Origin: Mycolicibacterium aurum
Lineage (GTDB): Bacteria > Actinomycetota > Actinomycetes > Mycobacteriales > Mycobacteriaceae
NCBI RefSeq assembly: GCF_900637195.1
Contig: NZ_LR134356.1
Span: 2,356,001 to 2,420,000, forward strand
Direction: 5' to 3'
Length of the DNA: 64,000 bases
The position numbers and the translations under genes were made by a program. The notes under the pieces are model-generated. The model worked only from the letters and a program-made list of their open reading frames with translations. It was not told where the DNA came from and searched no databases. This document shows, one piece after another, positions 1-9,048 of the stretch; position 1 is the stretch's first letter; each line of letters starts with the position of its first letter.

Positions 1-407
1 ACGTCGACGACGTCGAGTTGGTGGTGCACGTCGATCCTCCGATGGAGCACAAGGCATACCTGCACCGGTCCGGTCGCACCGCCCGCGCGGGCAGCGACGG
101 CGACGTGGTCACCGTCGTGCTTCCCGAGCAGCGCAAGGACACTCAGCAGTTGCTGCGTAAAGCCGGTATCACCGTGCGCCCCAGCGACGTTCACGCCGAC
201 TCGGTCGAGGTGAAGAACCTCGTCGGCGAGATCGCCCCGTTGCGTGCGACGGCTCCGAAGTCTGCACCCGCGCCCAGGCCCGCCGGAAAGCGGCCGGAGC
301 ACAGCTCCGGGCAGCAACGGCGCGGTGGTCCGTCCCGCGGCGCCGGCGCTCCCCGACGCCGCAGGCCGCGCAACCCCGCTCAGCGCGGAGCGAGCACCGG
401 CGGTTGA
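1..407 (+). CDS. DEAD-box ATP-dependent RNA helicase, C-terminal part (5' end outside window)
   Basis: The reading frame is open from base 3 and enters from outside the window, so only the last ~135 residues are seen. The segment EHKAYLHRSGRTARAGSDG is the end of helicase motif V and all of motif VI (HRxGRTxR) of superfamily 2 DEAD-box helicases, which unwind or remodel RNA using ATP. It is followed by a basic Arg/Pro/Gly-rich tail, common in RhlE-type helicases and probably an RNA-binding extension. The stop overlaps the 3' end of the convergent molybdoenzyme gene by 28 bp. The family is certain; the exact helicase (RhlE-like is likely) cannot be fixed from this fragment. Confidence 0.85.
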   Translation, partial: VDDVELVVHVDPPMEHKAYLHRSGRTARAGSDGDVVTVVLPEQRKDTQQLLRKAGITVRPSDVHADSVEVKNLVGEIAPLRATAPKSAPAPRPAGKRPEHSSGQQRRGGPSRGAGAPRRRRPRNPAQRGASTGG

Positions 408-2668
408 TGAGCGCGCACCGGCGGTAGCACGCCGGTGTACTTCTCGACCTGTACTAGTACGTGGGCGCCGGTGCATCCGTGCGCCAGCGACGAGGTGCCG
501 ACATCCTCGGTGAGGACGTTGGGGTTTCCGTGCGCGCACATGGAGTCCGGATCCGACGGGTCGACCGGATCGAACCATGCTCCGGTCGAGAGCTGTACGA
601 CGCTGGGCCTGACCCGATCGTCGACCACCACGCCGGCCAGGCACGCGCCCCGATCGTTGAACACCCGCACCACGTCGCCGTTGTCGAGCCCGCGCTCGCC
701 GGCATCGTCGGGATGCATCCGGATCGGTTCTCGCCCGGCCACCTTGGACTGCATGCTGGTGGCGCCGCCGTCGAGTTGACTGTGCAGCCGGCTCGCCGGC
801 TGGTTCGCCAGCAGGTGTAACGGAAAACGACCGGCCCGTGGGCCGCCGAGCCATTCGTCCGGCTCGTACCACCGCGGATGTCCTGCGCAGTCCGTGTATC
901 CGAAACCGTCGATGTCGGCGGAGAAGATCTCGATCAACCCGCTGGGCGTACCGAGCCGGTGGCCGTGCGGATCGGCGCGGAAGTCGGCGAGCAGGGTGAG
1001 GCCGTCGTCGGTCGGCAGCCGCAACCGGCCCGCACGCCAGAACTCGGCGAACGAGGGAACGTCGAAATCCAATGTGGTCGACCAGTTCTCGTAGAGATGC
1101 GCCAACCACTCCCGGGAGCTGCGGCCTTCGGTGAACGCGTCCCCGAACCCGAGCCGCTCGGCCAGCATGGCGAACGTGTCGTAGTCGTCGCGGGCCTGCG
1201 CGTACGGCTCGGTGAGCTTCGGCATCGCCATCAGCAGGGGGTCGTTGCGCGACCCCGAGAGGTCGTCGCGTTCGGCGAATGTCGTCGACGGCACCACGAT
1301 GTCGGCGTGCTTGGCCATGGCCGTCCAGTACGGCTCGTGCACCACGACGGTGTCCGGTCTGCCCAGCGCCCGCCGCAGTCGGGGCAGGTTCTGGTGATGG
1401 TGGAACGGATTGCCGCCCGCCCAGTAGACCAGCTTGATGTCGGGGTAGGTGAGCCGAAGCCCGTTGTAGTCGAACGGCTCCCCGGGATGAAGAAGCATGT
1501 CGCTGATGGCCGCGACCGGTATGAAGGACCGCACCGGGTTGATTCCCTGGGGTAGCCGGGGCAGGGTGCACTTCACCGGTGCCAGTCCCGGCTCGTTCAT
1601 CGACCCGTATCCGTGGCCGAATCCGCCTCCGGGCAGGCCGATCTGGCCGAGCATGGCGGCCAGTGTCAGCCCCATCCACGGCGCCTGCTCACCGTGGCGG
1701 GTGCGCTGCAGCGACCAGCTGACGGTGACGATCGTGCGATTCGACGCCATCCGCCGGGCGAGGGCCGTGAGTTCGCCTGCGTCCAGGCCGCAGATGGGCG
1801 CGGCCCACTGCGGAGATTTCGGCACCCCGTCATCGGTACCGAGCAGATAGCGCTCGAAACGCTCGTAGCCGGTGCAATGGCTGGCGAGGAAGTCAAGGTC
1901 GGCCAGCGATTCGGTGGCCAGCACGTAGGCCAACGCCAGCATGATCGCCACGTCGGTGCCGGGCACGGGGGCGTGCCAGTCGCATTCGCCGTCGAGGTCG
2001 TCCCGCAGTGGCGAGATCGACACGAGGCGACCTCCCTTGGCGCGGAAGCGGTTCAGCGCGTCGCGGGCAGGATGGGCCGTGGTGCCGCCGTGATTGACCC
2101 CGGTGTTCTTCAGCGCCACGCCGCCGAAACACACCATCAGGTCGGTGTGTTCGACGATGACGTCCCACTGTGTCGACCTTTTGAACAGGTCGTCGTGGGT
2201 GCCCACCACTCGCGGCATGATCACGCCCGTGGCCCCGAGGCTGTAGGAATGCCGCGAGAAGGTGAATCCGCCGAGGCAGTTCAGGAATCGGTGGATTTGA
2301 CTCTGCGCGTGGTGGAACCGACCCGCGCTGGACCACCCGTAGGAGCCGCCGTAGATCGCCTCGTTGCCGTACGCGTCGACGACCCGACGCAGTTCGTCGC
2401 CCAGGATCTCGGCGAGTTCGTCCCAGCTCACGGCGACGAAGTCGTCGGCGCCGCGGCGCGAACTCGGCCCCGGTCCCTCCTTGAGCCAGCCGCGCCGCAC
2501 CGCCGGGGTGGTGACCCGCGAGATGTGCCGCACGGAACCGGGCAGATTGCCCAGCGCAGATGACGGATCAGCGTCGCCGGCGAGGGGGCGGACCGACGCG
2601 ATATCGCCGGATGCGACTGTGGCGGTGAAGGCTCCCCAGTGCGTCAAGCTGGTCTGAGGTGCGGCCAC
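380..2668 (-). CDS. Molybdopterin oxidoreductase, BisC / DMSO-TMAO reductase family
   Basis: About 762 residues. The N-terminal motif YGGSYGWSSAGRFHHAQ contains the Ser that ligates molybdenum in the DMSO/TMAO/biotin-sulfoxide reductase family. The C-terminal region (VRVFNDRGACLAGVVV) is the typical molydopterin dinucleotide-binding domain. No N-terminal 4Fe-4S cysteine cluster is seen, as expected for BisC-type enzymes. No twin-arginine signal is visible, so a cytoplasmic S- or N-oxide reductase role (biotin sulfoxide or methionine sulfoxide repair) is most likely. I prefer the GTG at 2668 (VAAPQTSLTHWG) over a TTG eight codons upstream because family similarity begins near it. It is convergent with the helicase and divergent from fadE20. 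Substrate is not determined. Confidence 0.85.
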   Translation of the reverse strand: MAAPQTSLTHWGAFTATVASGDIASVRPLAGDADPSSALGNLPGSVRHISRVTTPAVRRGWLKEGPGPSSRRGADDFVAVSWDELAEILGDELRRVVDAYGNEAIYGGSYGWSSAGRFHHAQSQIHRFLNCLGGFTFSRHSYSLGATGVIMPRVVGTHDDLFKRSTQWDVIVEHTDLMVCFGGVALKNTGVNHGGTTAHPARDALNRFRAKGGRLVSISPLRDDLDGECDWHAPVPGTDVAIMLALAYVLATESLADLDFLASHCTGYERFERYLLGTDDGVPKSPQWAAPICGLDAGELTALARRMASNRTIVTVSWSLQRTRHGEQAPWMGLTLAAMLGQIGLPGGGFGHGYGSMNEPGLAPVKCTLPRLPQGINPVRSFIPVAAISDMLLHPGEPFDYNGLRLTYPDIKLVYWAGGNPFHHHQNLPRLRRALGRPDTVVVHEPYWTAMAKHADIVVPSTTFAERDDLSGSRNDPLLMAMPKLTEPYAQARDDYDTFAMLAERLGFGDAFTEGRSSREWLAHLYENWSTTLDFDVPSFAEFWRAGRLRLPTDDGLTLLADFRADPHGHRLGTPSGLIEIFSADIDGFGYTDCAGHPRWYEPDEWLGGPRAGRFPLHLLANQPASRLHSQLDGGATSMQSKVAGREPIRMHPDDAGERGLDNGDVVRVFNDRGACLAGVVVDDRVRPSVVQLSTGAWFDPVDPSDPDSMCAHGNPNVLTEDVGTSSLAHGCTGAHVLVQVEKYTGVLPPVRAHQPPVLAPR

Positions 2669-2710
2669 GGCCGTCAGTCTAATGCGACGCAAACGTCACA
2701 TTCTGCTCGC

Positions 2711-2726
2711 CCAACCATCCGGTTGG
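2711..2726. promoter_or_regulatory. 16-bp palindrome in the BisC/fadE20 divergent intergenic region
   Basis: CCAACC-ATCC-GGTTGG is a perfect inverted repeat with 6-bp arms. It sits 53 bp upstream of the fadE20 ATG and 43 bp upstream of the BisC start. Size and placement fit a dimeric repressor operator (TetR family regulators of acyl-CoA genes use such palindromes), but no regulator is encoded next to it. It could also be a weak hairpin. Confidence 0.3.
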
Positions 2727-2778
2727 ATGGGGTACCTTGGGCGCTAACAATCCGTACCAACGACGACGGGGATTCTCC

Positions 2779-3951
2779 ATGGGTGCAGAGGCCAAGCCGG
2801 TCATCGCCTACCAGCGCACACTGTTCGAACCCGAGCACGACATGTTCCGGGAGTCGTTCCGCACGTTCCTCGAGCGCGAGGTCGCGCCGCACCACGAGAA
2901 GTGGGAGAAGGACAAGCTCGTCGACCGCGACGTGTGGTTGGCGGCGGGCAAGCAGGGATTTCTGGGCATGGCCGTCCCCGAGCAGTACGGCGGCGGTGGT
3001 GTCGAGGATTTCCGCTACAACACGGTGATCACCGAGGAGGTGACGGCCGGCCGCTACAGCGGGCTGGGTTTCAGCCTGCACAACGATGTCGTTGCGCCGT
3101 ACCTGATCCGGTTGGGCACCGAGGAGCAGAAGCAGCGCTGGTTGCCGAAGTTCTGTAGTGGCGAACTGATTTCCGCCATCGCGATGACCGAACCGGGCAC
3201 CGGTAGTGATCTGCAGGGCATCAAAGCGCGCGCGGTCAAGGAGGGCGACCACTACATCCTCAACGGCTCCAAGACGTTCATCACCAACGGGATTCACTCT
3301 GACCTGGTGATCGTGGTGGCCCAGACCGACCCCGACAAGGGCGCACTCGGCTTCTCACTTCTGGTCGTCGAACGCGGCATGGAGGGATTCGAACGCGGCC
3401 GCAAACTCGACAAGATCGGCCTCGACGCGCAGGACACGGCTGAGCTGTCGTTCACCGACGTCAAGGTGCCCGCGGAGAATCTCCTCGGTGAGGAGGGCCA
3501 GGGCTTCATCTACCTGATGCAGAATCTGCCCCAGGAACGGATCAGCATCGCGATCATGGCCGCGGCGGCCATGGAGGCCGTCCTCGAGGACACTCTGCAG
3601 TACGCCAAGGAGCGCAAGGCTTTCGGCAGACCCATCGGCAGCCAGCAGAACAGCCGTTTCCTGCTCGCCGAACTGTCCACCGAGGCCACCGTGGTGCGGA
3701 TGATGGTCGACGAGTTCATCAAGCTGCATCTTGACGACAACCTCACCGCGGAGCAGGCCGCGATGGCCAAGTGGTACTCGACCGAGAAGCAGGTCCATCT
3801 CGTGGACCGCTGCCTGCAGCTGCACGGCGGCTACGGCTACATGCGCGAATACTCGGTTGCGCGGGCCTATCTCGATGCGAGGGTGCAGACCATCTACGGC
3901 GGCACCACGGAGATCATGAAGGAGATCATCGGGCGCAGCCTGGGCGTTTAG
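2779..3951 (+). CDS. fadE20: Acyl-CoA dehydrogenase, FadE20 type
   Basis: A 390-residue FAD-dependent acyl-CoA dehydrogenase catalysing the first step of beta-oxidation. It has the N-terminal helical domain, the middle strand motif AIAMTEPGTGSDLQG, and the C-terminal HGGYGYMREYSVARAYLDA and IYGGTTEIMKEIIGR motifs. The usual catalytic Glu of the YEGT motif is Gly here (IYGGTTEI). As in long-chain and isovaleryl-type enzymes, the base is expected in an earlier helix, probably in MEAVLEDT. The ATG at 2779 is preferred to an earlier in-frame TTG because homology starts there. It lies next to the LGFP/lexA block, as I recall for M. tuberculosis fadE20 (Rv2724c). Chain-length specificity is unknown. 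Confidence 0.85.
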   Translation: MGAEAKPVIAYQRTLFEPEHDMFRESFRTFLEREVAPHHEKWEKDKLVDRDVWLAAGKQGFLGMAVPEQYGGGGVEDFRYNTVITEEVTAGRYSGLGFSLHNDVVAPYLIRLGTEEQKQRWLPKFCSGELISAIAMTEPGTGSDLQGIKARAVKEGDHYILNGSKTFITNGIHSDLVIVVAQTDPDKGALGFSLLVVERGMEGFERGRKLDKIGLDAQDTAELSFTDVKVPAENLLGEEGQGFIYLMQNLPQERISIAIMAAAAMEAVLEDTLQYAKERKAFGRPIGSQQNSRFLLAELSTEATVVRMMVDEFIKLHLDDNLTAEQAAMAKWYSTEKQVHLVDRCLQLHGGYGYMREYSVARAYLDARVQTIYGGTTEIMKEIIGRSLGV

Positions 3952-4136
3952 CACGTACCGGACCCGTGGATCCGGTGGTCGGACGGGCGCGATCAGTGCA
4001 TATTTCTTTGCGACGAATTCGGCGAGGTGACTTGGTTATCGACGTTCGCTGAAGCAAAGTGAACGGACGCGGTAACTTTCTCAGCATTTTGCAAAGGATG
4101 TGCATGAGAAACAGTCACCGACCGCGGGGAGGAAGA

Positions 4137-6260
4137 ATGAGCCGGCAGCCCATGCTGCGCCTACGTACGGTCGGTCGCTTGACGATCGGGTTGCTGGGGG
4201 TCGCCACAGCGCTGCTGCTGGCCCCTTCCGCGACGGCGCAACCCGAGGTCGACGCGAACAACGCCATCACCGCCGCGTGGCAGGCCGGCGGAGGTGACAC
4301 CGGCCCGCTGGGCCCGCGGCTGGGCGATGTGTACCCGGTGGGCGAGGGTTTCGCCCAGAATTTCGCGTCCGGCAAGATGTTCTTCACCCCGGCCACCGGC
4401 GCCCACTCCATGCAGGGCGCGATCCTGGAGAAGTACGAGTCCGCCGGCGGCGCCGCCGACAGCGACCTGGGTTTCCCCAAAATCGACGAGGGTCCCGGCC
4501 GTGCGCCGGACAGCCGCAACAGCACGTTCAGTGCCCCCGACAACCCCGTCATCTTCTGGACCCCTGCGACGGGTGCCCGCGTGGTGCGCGGGCCCATCAA
4601 CGCGGCATGGGACAAATTGGGCGGATCCTCGGGAGTGCTTGGGGTGCCTGCCGAGGATGAGACCTACGACGGCTCGACGGTGAGTCAGAAGTTCACCGGT
4701 GGGCAGCTCACCTACGACTCGCGCACCAAGACCTTCACCACGGTGCCACCCGAGCTGGCCGGTCAGCTGACCGATCTGGCTGTGCCCGACGACCCTGTCG
4801 CGGCGATCAACGCGGCCCGCCGGGCGGCCGGAGGCCCGTTGGGGCCGCTCGGTGCCGCCGAGGGGGAGCCGTACGAGATCGGCGACAGCGGCATGGGTCA
4901 GGACTTCGTCAACGGCAGCATCTTCTACAGCCCGGACACCGGCGCCAACGTCGTCACCGGGCAGGTGTTGGCCAAGTACAAGAGTGTCGGCGGCCCCGAA
5001 GGCGACCTCGGCTTCCCGATCTCCAGCGAGCAGGACGGCGGACTGGCGCCCGCGAGCCGGCTCAGCACCTTCGCCGCCGACGACAAGCCGGTGATCTTCT
5101 GGACCCCTGACCACGGCGCGGTGATCGTGCGCGGGGCGATCAACGCCGCATGGGAGAAGCTCGGCGGCGCGACCGGGGAACTCGGCGCACCGGTGGCTGA
5201 TCAGACCCAGGACGGCGAGGTGATCACCCAGCGTTTCAGTGGTGGTTCCATCTCCTGGGACTCGGCGGCGCAGAAGTTCAGCACGGAGCCGGCCGGACTC
5301 TCTGCGCAGCTGGTCGGCCTCGAGGTGCCCGGCGCGCAGGCGCCGCAGGCTCCGCCGGCGTCGGCGCAGTCCTCGGAGAACCCCGAGAATTCCGGACTCA
5401 AGTGGACGTGGTGGTGGCTGTTGGCCATCGTGCCGATCCTGCTGCTCGCCGGGCTGGTCGCCTTCGCGGTACTGCGCAGCCGCGCTCGCGGCGACCGTGC
5501 CGACGACACCTTCTCTGTTCCCGGACAGGACTACGACGCGCGCGACTATGAGCCCGAGTCGGCCGACGTGGGTGCGCAGGGCGTCCCCGACGACGGGGGC
5601 GACAGGGAGGATTCTCTGTTCGGGGACCGTTATGCCCGGGAAGGCCTGGGCTCGTTGGCGTCCGCGACTCCGGCCTCACCGCCTGCCGAGCAGTACACCC
5701 CGGAGCCGATGAGTTTCTGGGGCGCCCCTGCGTCACCCGAACCCGAAGCTGAGTCGCCCGATCAGCCAGAATTCGATCATCAGCAGGACGTCGAGCAGGA
5801 AGATCCGGACTCTGTCGACACGGCTCCGACGCGCGTGCTGACGGCGACCGAGGTGCCCACGCAGACCGACGGCGTGGGCACCGAGGCCGACGATCTGGCC
5901 GACGGCGTCGACGACGGGGCTGATGATCTGGGCGACGACTGGGACGACGGTGTGCCTGCCGAGCCGGAGCCACTGGTGGCCCCGGCCGTGGTGGACCCGG
6001 GGGAGCCGGCGCGCGATTCAATGACCGACACGGGGCGGCACGCGCGTATCGACATCGACGAGCCGATACCTCTTGGCACCGCGTTGCACATGCCCTACGA
6101 CGACCCGACGGAGATGCCCGAGGGCTATCCCGTCAAGGCCGATACGAAAACCGGCCTGTACTGGACACCGGACAACGCCGACTACGCCGAGGCGCCCGTC
6201 GAAATCTGGTTCGCCAGTGAGGAAATCGCGCGCACCAACGGATTCATCCGCGGCGAGTGA
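4137..6260 (+). CDS. Secreted/membrane LGFP-repeat protein with acidic cytoplasmic tail (Rv2721c-like)
   Basis: About 707 residues. The start at 4137 follows a GGAGGAAG Shine-Dalgarno, and two weaker in-frame starts lie upstream. It opens with a signal peptide (LTIGLLGVATALLLAPSATA). Repeats with LGFPKIDEG, LGVPAEDE, LGFPISSE and LGAPVADQ cores follow, which are LGFP modules thought to bind the mycolyl-arabinogalactan wall. A Gly-Gly-Trp-like stem leads to one membrane helix (LLAIVPILLLAGLVAFAVL near residues 425-445). The C-terminal half is strongly acidic and low-complexity. It ends in a small module (KTGLYWTPDNADYAEAPVE, ending FIRGE) that resembles the sunset domain. The topology would be repeats outside, acidic tail inside. 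It converges on lexA with a 30-bp gap. Confidence 0.8.
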   Translation: MSRQPMLRLRTVGRLTIGLLGVATALLLAPSATAQPEVDANNAITAAWQAGGGDTGPLGPRLGDVYPVGEGFAQNFASGKMFFTPATGAHSMQGAILEKYESAGGAADSDLGFPKIDEGPGRAPDSRNSTFSAPDNPVIFWTPATGARVVRGPINAAWDKLGGSSGVLGVPAEDETYDGSTVSQKFTGGQLTYDSRTKTFTTVPPELAGQLTDLAVPDDPVAAINAARRAAGGPLGPLGAAEGEPYEIGDSGMGQDFVNGSIFYSPDTGANVVTGQVLAKYKSVGGPEGDLGFPISSEQDGGLAPASRLSTFAADDKPVIFWTPDHGAVIVRGAINAAWEKLGGATGELGAPVADQTQDGEVITQRFSGGSISWDSAAQKFSTEPAGLSAQLVGLEVPGAQAPQAPPASAQSSENPENSGLKWTWWWLLAIVPILLLAGLVAFAVLRSRARGDRADDTFSVPGQDYDARDYEPESADVGAQGVPDDGGDREDSLFGDRYAREGLGSLASATPASPPAEQYTPEPMSFWGAPASPEPEAESPDQPEFDHQQDVEQEDPDSVDTAPTRVLTATEVPTQTDGVGTEADDLADGVDDGADDLGDDWDDGVPAEPEPLVAPAVVDPGEPARDSMTDTGRHARIDIDEPIPLGTALHMPYDDPTEMPEGYPVKADTKTGLYWTPDNADYAEAPVEIWFASEEIARTNGFIRGE

Positions 6261-6290
6261 TCTGGCCCGGGCCGCCCGGAGGGCGTCCGG

Positions 6291-6989
6291 TCAGATCTTG
6301 CGGATGACGGTGACGACCTTGCCGAGCACGGCGGCCTCGTTGCCGGGGATGGGGTCGAACGCCGGGTTGTGTGGCATCAGCCAGACCTGACCCTTGGTGC
6401 GTTTGAACGTCTTCACGGTGGCTTCGCCATCGATCATCGCAGCGACGATGTCGCCGTTGTCGGCGACGCTCTGCTGGCGGATGACAACCCAGTCACCGTC
6501 GCAGATCGCCGCGTCGATCATCGATTCGCCGACCACCTTCAGCAGGAACAGCGACCCCTCGCCGACGAGCTCGCGCGGCAGCGGGAAGACATCTTCGACG
6601 GCTTCCTCGGCCAGGATGGGGCCACCGGCGGCGATCCTGCCCAGCACCGGCACGAAGGTGGGCTCCGGCAGCGAATCCGACCCGGCGACGTCGGTGGTCA
6701 CCACGGGTGTCGCCATCTCGTCGGATCCGCGGACGTCGACCGCGCGGGGACGGTTGGGGTCGCGACGGAGGTAGCCCTTGCGCTCCAGGGTGCGCAATTG
6801 GTGGGCGACCGACGAGGTCGACGTCAGCCCGACGGCATCACCGATCTCCCGGATGCTCGGCGGGTAGCCGCGGCTCGTCACAGAGGTGCGGATGACGTCG
6901 AGGATGGTGCGCTGACGTTCGGTCAGACCCGTGTCTCGGCGCCGTGTCGGTCCTGCGCCGTCCGTGCTGTCACTGATGTCGTCGCTCAT
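6291..6989 (-). CDS. lexA: SOS repressor LexA
   Basis: A 232-residue transcriptional repressor of the DNA-damage response. The N-terminal winged helix ([20 protein letters not shown]) binds SOS boxes. The C-terminal S24 autoprotease has the Ala121-Gly122 cleavage bond (GRIAAGGPI), nucleophile Ser156 (VVGESMID) and Lys193 ([10 protein letters not shown]). The start at 6989 (MSDDISD) is the conserved one; a longer in-frame extension exists but would cover part of the promoter. It is divergent from chiZ, and a LexA box lies 33-48 bp upstream of the start, so it is autoregulated. Confidence 0.97.
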   Translation of the reverse strand: MSDDISDSTDGAGPTRRRDTGLTERQRTILDVIRTSVTSRGYPPSIREIGDAVGLTSTSSVAHQLRTLERKGYLRRDPNRPRAVDVRGSDEMATPVVTTDVAGSDSLPEPTFVPVLGRIAAGGPILAEEAVEDVFPLPRELVGEGSLFLLKVVGESMIDAAICDGDWVVIRQQSVADNGDIVAAMIDGEATVKTFKRTKGQVWLMPHNPAFDPIPGNEAAVLGKVVTVIRKI

Positions 6990-7021
6990 GAGCCCGAATG
7001 TAACCCGCGTCGCGTCAATAA

Positions 7022-7037
7022 TCAAACATGTGTTCGA
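7022..7037 (-). promoter_or_regulatory. LexA-binding SOS box of lexA
   Basis: On the minus strand the sequence reads TCGAACACATGTTTGA. Compared with the actinobacterial SOS consensus TCGAAC-N4-GTTCGA it has one mismatch (T for C in the right arm). It is placed just upstream of the lexA start, where it would serve autorepression. Confidence 0.9.
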
Positions 7038-7136
7038 GGCGTGTCGGTGTCCGCTCGGGCGCCGCCCGGCCCCGGGCGCCGGCCGTCATCGGCCCTCGGT
7101 TTCTTGTCGGTGGGCTGCGTTAGCGTTCGCAACAGT

Positions 7137-7172
7137 TCGATCACATGTTCTATTCATCGAACACTTGATCGA
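7137..7172 (+). promoter_or_regulatory. Tandem LexA boxes upstream of chiZ
   Basis: Two SOS-box-like 16-mers lie in tandem: TCGATCACATGTTCTA at 7137-7152 and TCGAACACTTGATCGA at 7157-7172. Each differs from TCGAAC-N4-GTTCGA by one or two bases, and their centres are 20 bp apart, about two helical turns. They lie 52-87 bp upstream of the chiZ ATG. The M. tuberculosis orthologue (Rv2719c) is known to be SOS-induced. Confidence 0.8.
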
Positions 7173-7223
7173 CTACTGTTCGAACACAGAAGCGAACGAC
7201 CGCCCGGACCGAAAGGCAGACAG

Positions 7224-7691
7224 ATGACCATTCTCGACGATCGTGAGACCTGGAACGAGTTCGAGCGCGCCCCCCGCCTGCAGGTGGGCGACGGTCGCGT
7301 GCGTGCTGTGCCCACGGCGCGCAGGGCGCGTTCACGCCGGCCCGCTGGTGCGCCGATGCGCCACCGCGGAACCGGTGTGCTGGTGTCGCGGGCGTCTCAT
7401 CGCCGACCCATCACGCCGGCCACCACGGTGCTGCTCGCGCTCGTCGCCGCGGCGATCACGTTGTGGCTGGGCCTGGTCGGGCAGTTCGGTGGCGTGGTCG
7501 GCACCGAAGCCCAGATCCCGGGCCGCCTCGCGGTCGTCCAGGTGCACAGCGGTGAGTCGCTGCAGCACGTCGCGCAGCGCGTGGCGCCCGACGCCCCGGT
7601 CGCCGAGGTGGTCGAGCGCATTCGCGAGCTGAACAAGCTGGAGTCGGTGGCGCTGGACGCGGGGCAGACGCTCATCGCGCCGGTCGCCTGA
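7224..7691 (+). CDS. chiZ: LysM membrane protein ChiZ, SOS-induced cell-wall hydrolase / division inhibitor
   Basis: 155 residues: a ~65-residue Arg-rich, probably disordered cytoplasmic N-terminus, one membrane helix ([19 protein letters not shown], ~67-86), and an extracytoplasmic LysM domain (~104-153, [13 protein letters not shown] ending in [10 protein letters not shown]). The start follows GAAAGG. The family member in M. tuberculosis (Rv2719c) is described as a cell-wall hydrolase that interacts with FtsI/FtsQ and blocks division on DNA damage. The layout (divergent from lexA, with two LexA boxes upstream) fits that role. Confidence 0.9.
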   Translation: MTILDDRETWNEFERAPRLQVGDGRVRAVPTARRARSRRPAGAPMRHRGTGVLVSRASHRRPITPATTVLLALVAAAITLWLGLVGQFGGVVGTEAQIPGRLAVVQVHSGESLQHVAQRVAPDAPVAEVVERIRELNKLESVALDAGQTLIAPVA

Positions 7692-7853
7692 CCTCCATCG
7701 CCGCAGTATCAAACCGTCTGCTGCTCAAGCGTTCCGAGGACCGATCTGATGAGGTATGCATCGTGTGGACCGGCGGTCGGCCGTCCCCGGGTGGCGCAGG
7801 TAGGCTCGATGGCGTTCGAGGCGGTTGCCTGTCGGTGCGGCGAAGGAGCGGTG

Positions 7854-8318
7854 ATGCACTGTCCGTTCTGTCGTCACCCCGATTCGCGTGTGGTCGATTC
7901 GCGCGAGGCGGACGAAGGCCAGGCGATCCGCAGGCGCAGGTCGTGCCCCGAATGCGGGCGCCGCTTCACCACCGTGGAAACCGCGGTCCTCGCGGTGGTC
8001 AAGCGCAGTGGCGTCACCGAGCCGTTCAGCCGTGAGAAGGTCATCCGCGGTGTGCGCCGTTCGTGCCAGGGACGCCAGGTCGACGACGACGCGCTGAACC
8101 TGCTGGCTCAGCAGGTCGAGGACGCCGTTCGCGCCACCGGTTCCCCGGAAGTGCCCAGCCACGAGGTGGGTCTGGCGATTCTCGGGCCGCTGCGTGAACT
8201 CGACGAGGTGGCCTATCTCCGCTTCGCCTCGGTGTACCGGTCGTTCTCGTCGGCCGAGGACTTCGAGCGGGAAATACAGGCCCTGCGTGCCCACCGCGAG
8301 ATTCCGGCCCAGAGCTGA
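7854..8318 (+). CDS. nrdR: Transcriptional repressor NrdR
   Basis: 154 residues. An N-terminal zinc ribbon (Cys3/Cys6, CPFC; Cys31/Cys34, CPEC) is followed by an ATP-cone domain from about residue 47 that senses ATP/dATP. NrdR represses ribonucleotide reductase genes. The ATG at 7854 has a good AAGGAG site seven bases upstream; a GTG overlaps it directly and longer in-frame extensions lack the conserved start MHCPFC. It lies downstream of chiZ, as in M. tuberculosis (Rv2718c/Rv2719c). No NrdR box was recognised in the window. Confidence 0.97.
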   Translation: MHCPFCRHPDSRVVDSREADEGQAIRRRRSCPECGRRFTTVETAVLAVVKRSGVTEPFSREKVIRGVRRSCQGRQVDDDALNLLAQQVEDAVRATGSPEVPSHEVGLAILGPLRELDEVAYLRFASVYRSFSSAEDFEREIQALRAHREIPAQS

Positions 8319-8327
8319 GCCGTCGGT

Positions 8328-9014
8328 TCAGTCGATCTGCCGCTGACCGTCGTCCACCACCCGCCCGGCCACCCGCACCCACCCGTCGGCGCTCCACGTG
8401 GTCTCGATGACCGAACCCTGTCCCTGCACGATCGTCAGGTCGCGGCTGAGGTACTCGGTGATCCGTACCGCTGCCGCCCCGGTCGCCTCGTCCTCGCGGA
8501 TTCCGAGATGAGGAGCGAACATCCGGGACCTGATGGTGCCCGCTTCCCGGTCGATCCAGGTCCACAGGTAGTGCTCGGTCTCGGCGGCGTAGTCGTCGGG
8601 GTCGGCGTCGGCCAACTCGTCCAACGAACCGATGTCGTAGATCGAGAACGACGGGGCCCACTCGGCGCGGGCGCTCACCGCGGTCATGTCCCCGTCGTAG
8701 GCGACCTGCACCAAGCCCGCGGGCACCTGAAGCGTCTTGATGGGCGTCCCGCGGTCCTTGAGCCACCACGATCCACCCACGGTAGGGTGCCCCGCGAACG
8801 GCAATTCGGTGGTGGGGGTGTGGATGTGGGCGTGGGCGCTGTGGCTGCCCTCGGTCGGCGAAGTGACGAAAATGGTTTCGCTGTAGCCCAGATCTGTCGC
8901 GATACGTTGCCGGTCTGCGGGATTCACGGTGGCGGCATCCACGACGCCCAGCGGGTTGCCGAATCTGCCGTTCTGGTCAGTGAATACGCGCAGCACCGTC
9001 ACGTCGATGGCCAT
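8328..9014 (-). CDS. PhzF family isomerase-like protein (Rv2716-like)
   Basis: 228 residues starting [21 protein letters not shown], a classic PhzF opening. The conserved catalytic Glu of the family appears in YSETIFV (near residue 46), and the second-half motif [10 protein letters not shown] is represented by [11 protein letters not shown]. PhzF-fold enzymes are related to diaminopimelate epimerase and isomerise small metabolites; the mycobacterial substrate is unknown. It is convergent with nrdR (9-bp gap) and downstream of the alpha/beta hydrolase, matching Rv2716/Rv2715 order as I recall it. It is shorter than phenazine-type PhzF (~280), a common situation in actinobacteria. Confidence 0.85.
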   Translation of the reverse strand: MAIDVTVLRVFTDQNGRFGNPLGVVDAATVNPADRQRIATDLGYSETIFVTSPTEGSHSAHAHIHTPTTELPFAGHPTVGGSWWLKDRGTPIKTLQVPAGLVQVAYDGDMTAVSARAEWAPSFSIYDIGSLDELADADPDDYAAETEHYLWTWIDREAGTIRSRMFAPHLGIREDEATGAAAVRITEYLSRDLTIVQGQGSVIETTWSADGWVRVAGRVVDDGQRQID

Positions 9015-9048
9015 GCACCCGATGCTACGTGGTGGGCGCGCCGCTCGG

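Noticed and set aside
3957..3976. Hairpin after fadE20 as terminator
   Set aside because: The 6-bp stem ACCGGA/TCCGGT has an 8-base loop and no following T run, so it is too weak to claim.
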